Part shown: positions 12,998-13,900 of the stretch, piece by piece
Position numbering within the stretch: position 1 is the stretch's first letter
Layout of the letters: each line of letters opens with the position of its first letter
From: Hyphomicrobiales bacterium
GTDB taxonomy: Bacteria > Pseudomonadota > Alphaproteobacteria > Rhizobiales > Beijerinckiaceae
Direction of reading: 5' to 3'
Assembly: GCA_900299065.1 (NCBI GenBank)
Contig: OMIJ01000239.1
Coordinates: 1-13,900 of the forward strand
Length of the DNA stretch: 13,900 nt
Notes under the pieces: generated by a model
The model's database searches: none
What the model was told of the DNA's origin: nothing
The model's input: only the letters and a program-made list of their open reading frames with translations
Position numbers and translations under genes: made by a program

Positions 12998-13900
12998 TCA
13001 GCGCGCGATTTTGGCATTCCAGCCAGCTATCCATGCATCGCGATTGGCGAGCACTTGTTCAGGCGGGATGACCTTAAGCGATTTGGCAACATCTTCGCCA
13101 TAGCTGAGCTGATCAGCGATTTCGGGAGCCAGTTTCACTTCGCGATTGGCAGGGCTGTCTACCAGATCATTGGCAATGCGGGTTTGCGCATCGGTTGAGA
13201 GCCATTCGTTGATCAGCGCATAAGCGAGCTCTTTATTCTTTGAGCCCTTCACAACAGTCAACACATTCAGGCCGCCTGTCAGGCCTTCCTTGGGTGTGGC
13301 CCATGCGATGGGCATATTGAGCTTGGTAATCAGCGGCCAGTTATAGCGGCCTGTGACAGTGGCATAGATCTCATCCTGCTGGAACAATTGTGTCAGCTGG
13401 GCTGCGCGCTCATAGAAGGTGACGACATCGCCTTTGATCGAGCCAATCTTGTCAATGCTCGCGGCAAAGTCAGGTGTCTTGCCATTGAGGGCTTGTTCCA
13501 CCATGAACAAAAGCAGGGGCGCTTGAGTTGTGGTGATGTTGGGAAGGGCGAGGCGATTTTTCAGCTTGGGTGACCAGAGGTCTGCCCAGGATGTGACATC
13601 GATCTTATCTTTGCGATAGATGATGCTGGTGGCATAAAACGTATAACCAACGCCGTAATTTTTGCCGATCGGATCTTTGGCAAAATCGTAGAGCTTGTTG
13701 AAGTTCGATAATTTGCTGGTATCGATGGGCTCGATCAAATCTTTGCGTGCAGCCTCAAGCGCGGTGAAATCAGCCAGAACAGCAATGTCAGCCTCGGGAT
13801 TGCCCTTGCGTGCTTCAAGTTTGGCAAGACGATCAGCGGCATTACCGGCATCAACCACAATCTTGCAATTGCATTTGGCCTCGAAGGGGGCATATAAATC
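12998..13900 (-). CDS. ABC transporter periplasmic substrate-binding protein, polyamine/iron class (N-terminus outside window)
   Basis: The minus-strand frame is open from the window edge (13900) to TGA at 12998-13000: 300 visible residues, lacking the signal peptide and probably the first 40 or so residues. The pattern is that of family 1 extracellular binding proteins. PEADIAVL comes near the edge, GVGYTFYATSIIYRKDKI is followed by SWADLWSPKLKNRLALPN, and the tail has LAYALINEWLSTDAQ and a Trp-rich end (AWIAGWNAKIAR). This class binds polyamines, iron, thiamine and other small solutes. It heads the operon and should set its specificity. The visible start contains two cysteines (CNC) that could form a disulfide in the periplasm. 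The ligand is not deducible here; the downstream enzymes point to a purine nucleoside. Confidence 0.9.
   Translation of the reverse strand, partial: DLYAPFEAKCNCKIVVDAGNAADRLAKLEARKGNPEADIAVLADFTALEAARKDLIEPIDTSKLSNFNKLYDFAKDPIGKNYGVGYTFYATSIIYRKDKIDVTSWADLWSPKLKNRLALPNITTTQAPLLLFMVEQALNGKTPDFAASIDKIGSIKGDVVTFYERAAQLTQLFQQDEIYATVTGRYNWPLITKLNMPIAWATPKEGLTGGLNVLTVVKGSKNKELAYALINEWLSTDAQTRIANDLVDSPANREVKLAPEIADQLSYGEDVAKSLKVIPPEQVLANRDAWIAGWNAKIAR

Noticed and set aside
12998..13858. GTG at 13858 as the true start of the binding protein
   Set aside because: The frame stays open to the window edge with conserved-looking sequence and no signal peptide follows this GTG, so the gene is cut by the edge rather than starting there.
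1..13900. Mobile element or recent gene transfer boundary
   Set aside because: No transposase, integrase, terminal repeats or tRNA were seen. The left half seems slightly more AT-rich than the right by eye, but not sharply enough to support a transfer call.

Overview
The window looks like chromosomal DNA from an alphaproteobacterium, most likely of the Hyphomicrobiales/Rhizobiales type. This rests on the gene families (ABC importers of the iron/polyamine class, an orphan TctC-type binding protein, an SgaA-like aminotransferase, a long-form adenine deaminase), the strong AGGAG-type ribosome binding sites and a base composition that looks near 50% GC by eye. No rRNA, tRNA, CRISPR array, insertion sequence or phage gene was seen. 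The taxonomic call is an inference from family resemblance only.

Region A (1-6313, all + strand) reads as one catabolic operon entered from the left. In order it carries the C-terminal end of an ABC permease of the Fe(III)-type family, a glutathione S-transferase-like protein, a class V aminotransferase closely resembling serine-glyoxylate aminotransferase, a Rieske non-heme-iron oxygenase of the phthalate 4,5-dioxygenase type, a vicinal-oxygen-chelate (VOC) protein, a LigB-type class III extradiol dioxygenase and a homologue of 4,5-dihydroxyphthalate decarboxylase. Together they suggest uptake of a small (probably carboxylated) aromatic compound, ring hydroxylation, decarboxylation and ring opening. 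The set differs from the textbook phthalate operon: no Rieske reductase, no cis-diol dehydrogenase and no LigA subunit are present, while an aminotransferase, a GST and a VOC protein are. The true substrate is unknown, and this is the best candidate here for an undescribed pathway. An 11-bp perfect hairpin sits immediately upstream of the extradiol dioxygenase ribosome binding site.

Region B (6373-7404, - strand) is a single gene for a periplasmic TctC/Bug-family binding protein. It has a well-formed sigma-70-like promoter and a near-perfect Shine-Dalgarno sequence, but no TctA/TctB membrane genes beside it. It converges on region A.

Region C (7602-13900, - strand, entered from the right edge) is a tightly packed operon: periplasmic binding protein (N-terminus cut by the window edge), two inner-membrane permeases, an ATPase, a nucleoside hydrolase and adenine deaminase. 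Genes overlap or lie 12-35 bases apart, which argues for joint expression. The most economical reading is import of a purine nucleoside by a polyamine/iron-type ABC importer, cleavage to base plus ribose, and deamination of adenine to hypoxanthine. The known bacterial nucleoside ABC importers belong to a different (BmpA/NupABC) family, so this assignment would be new if confirmed.
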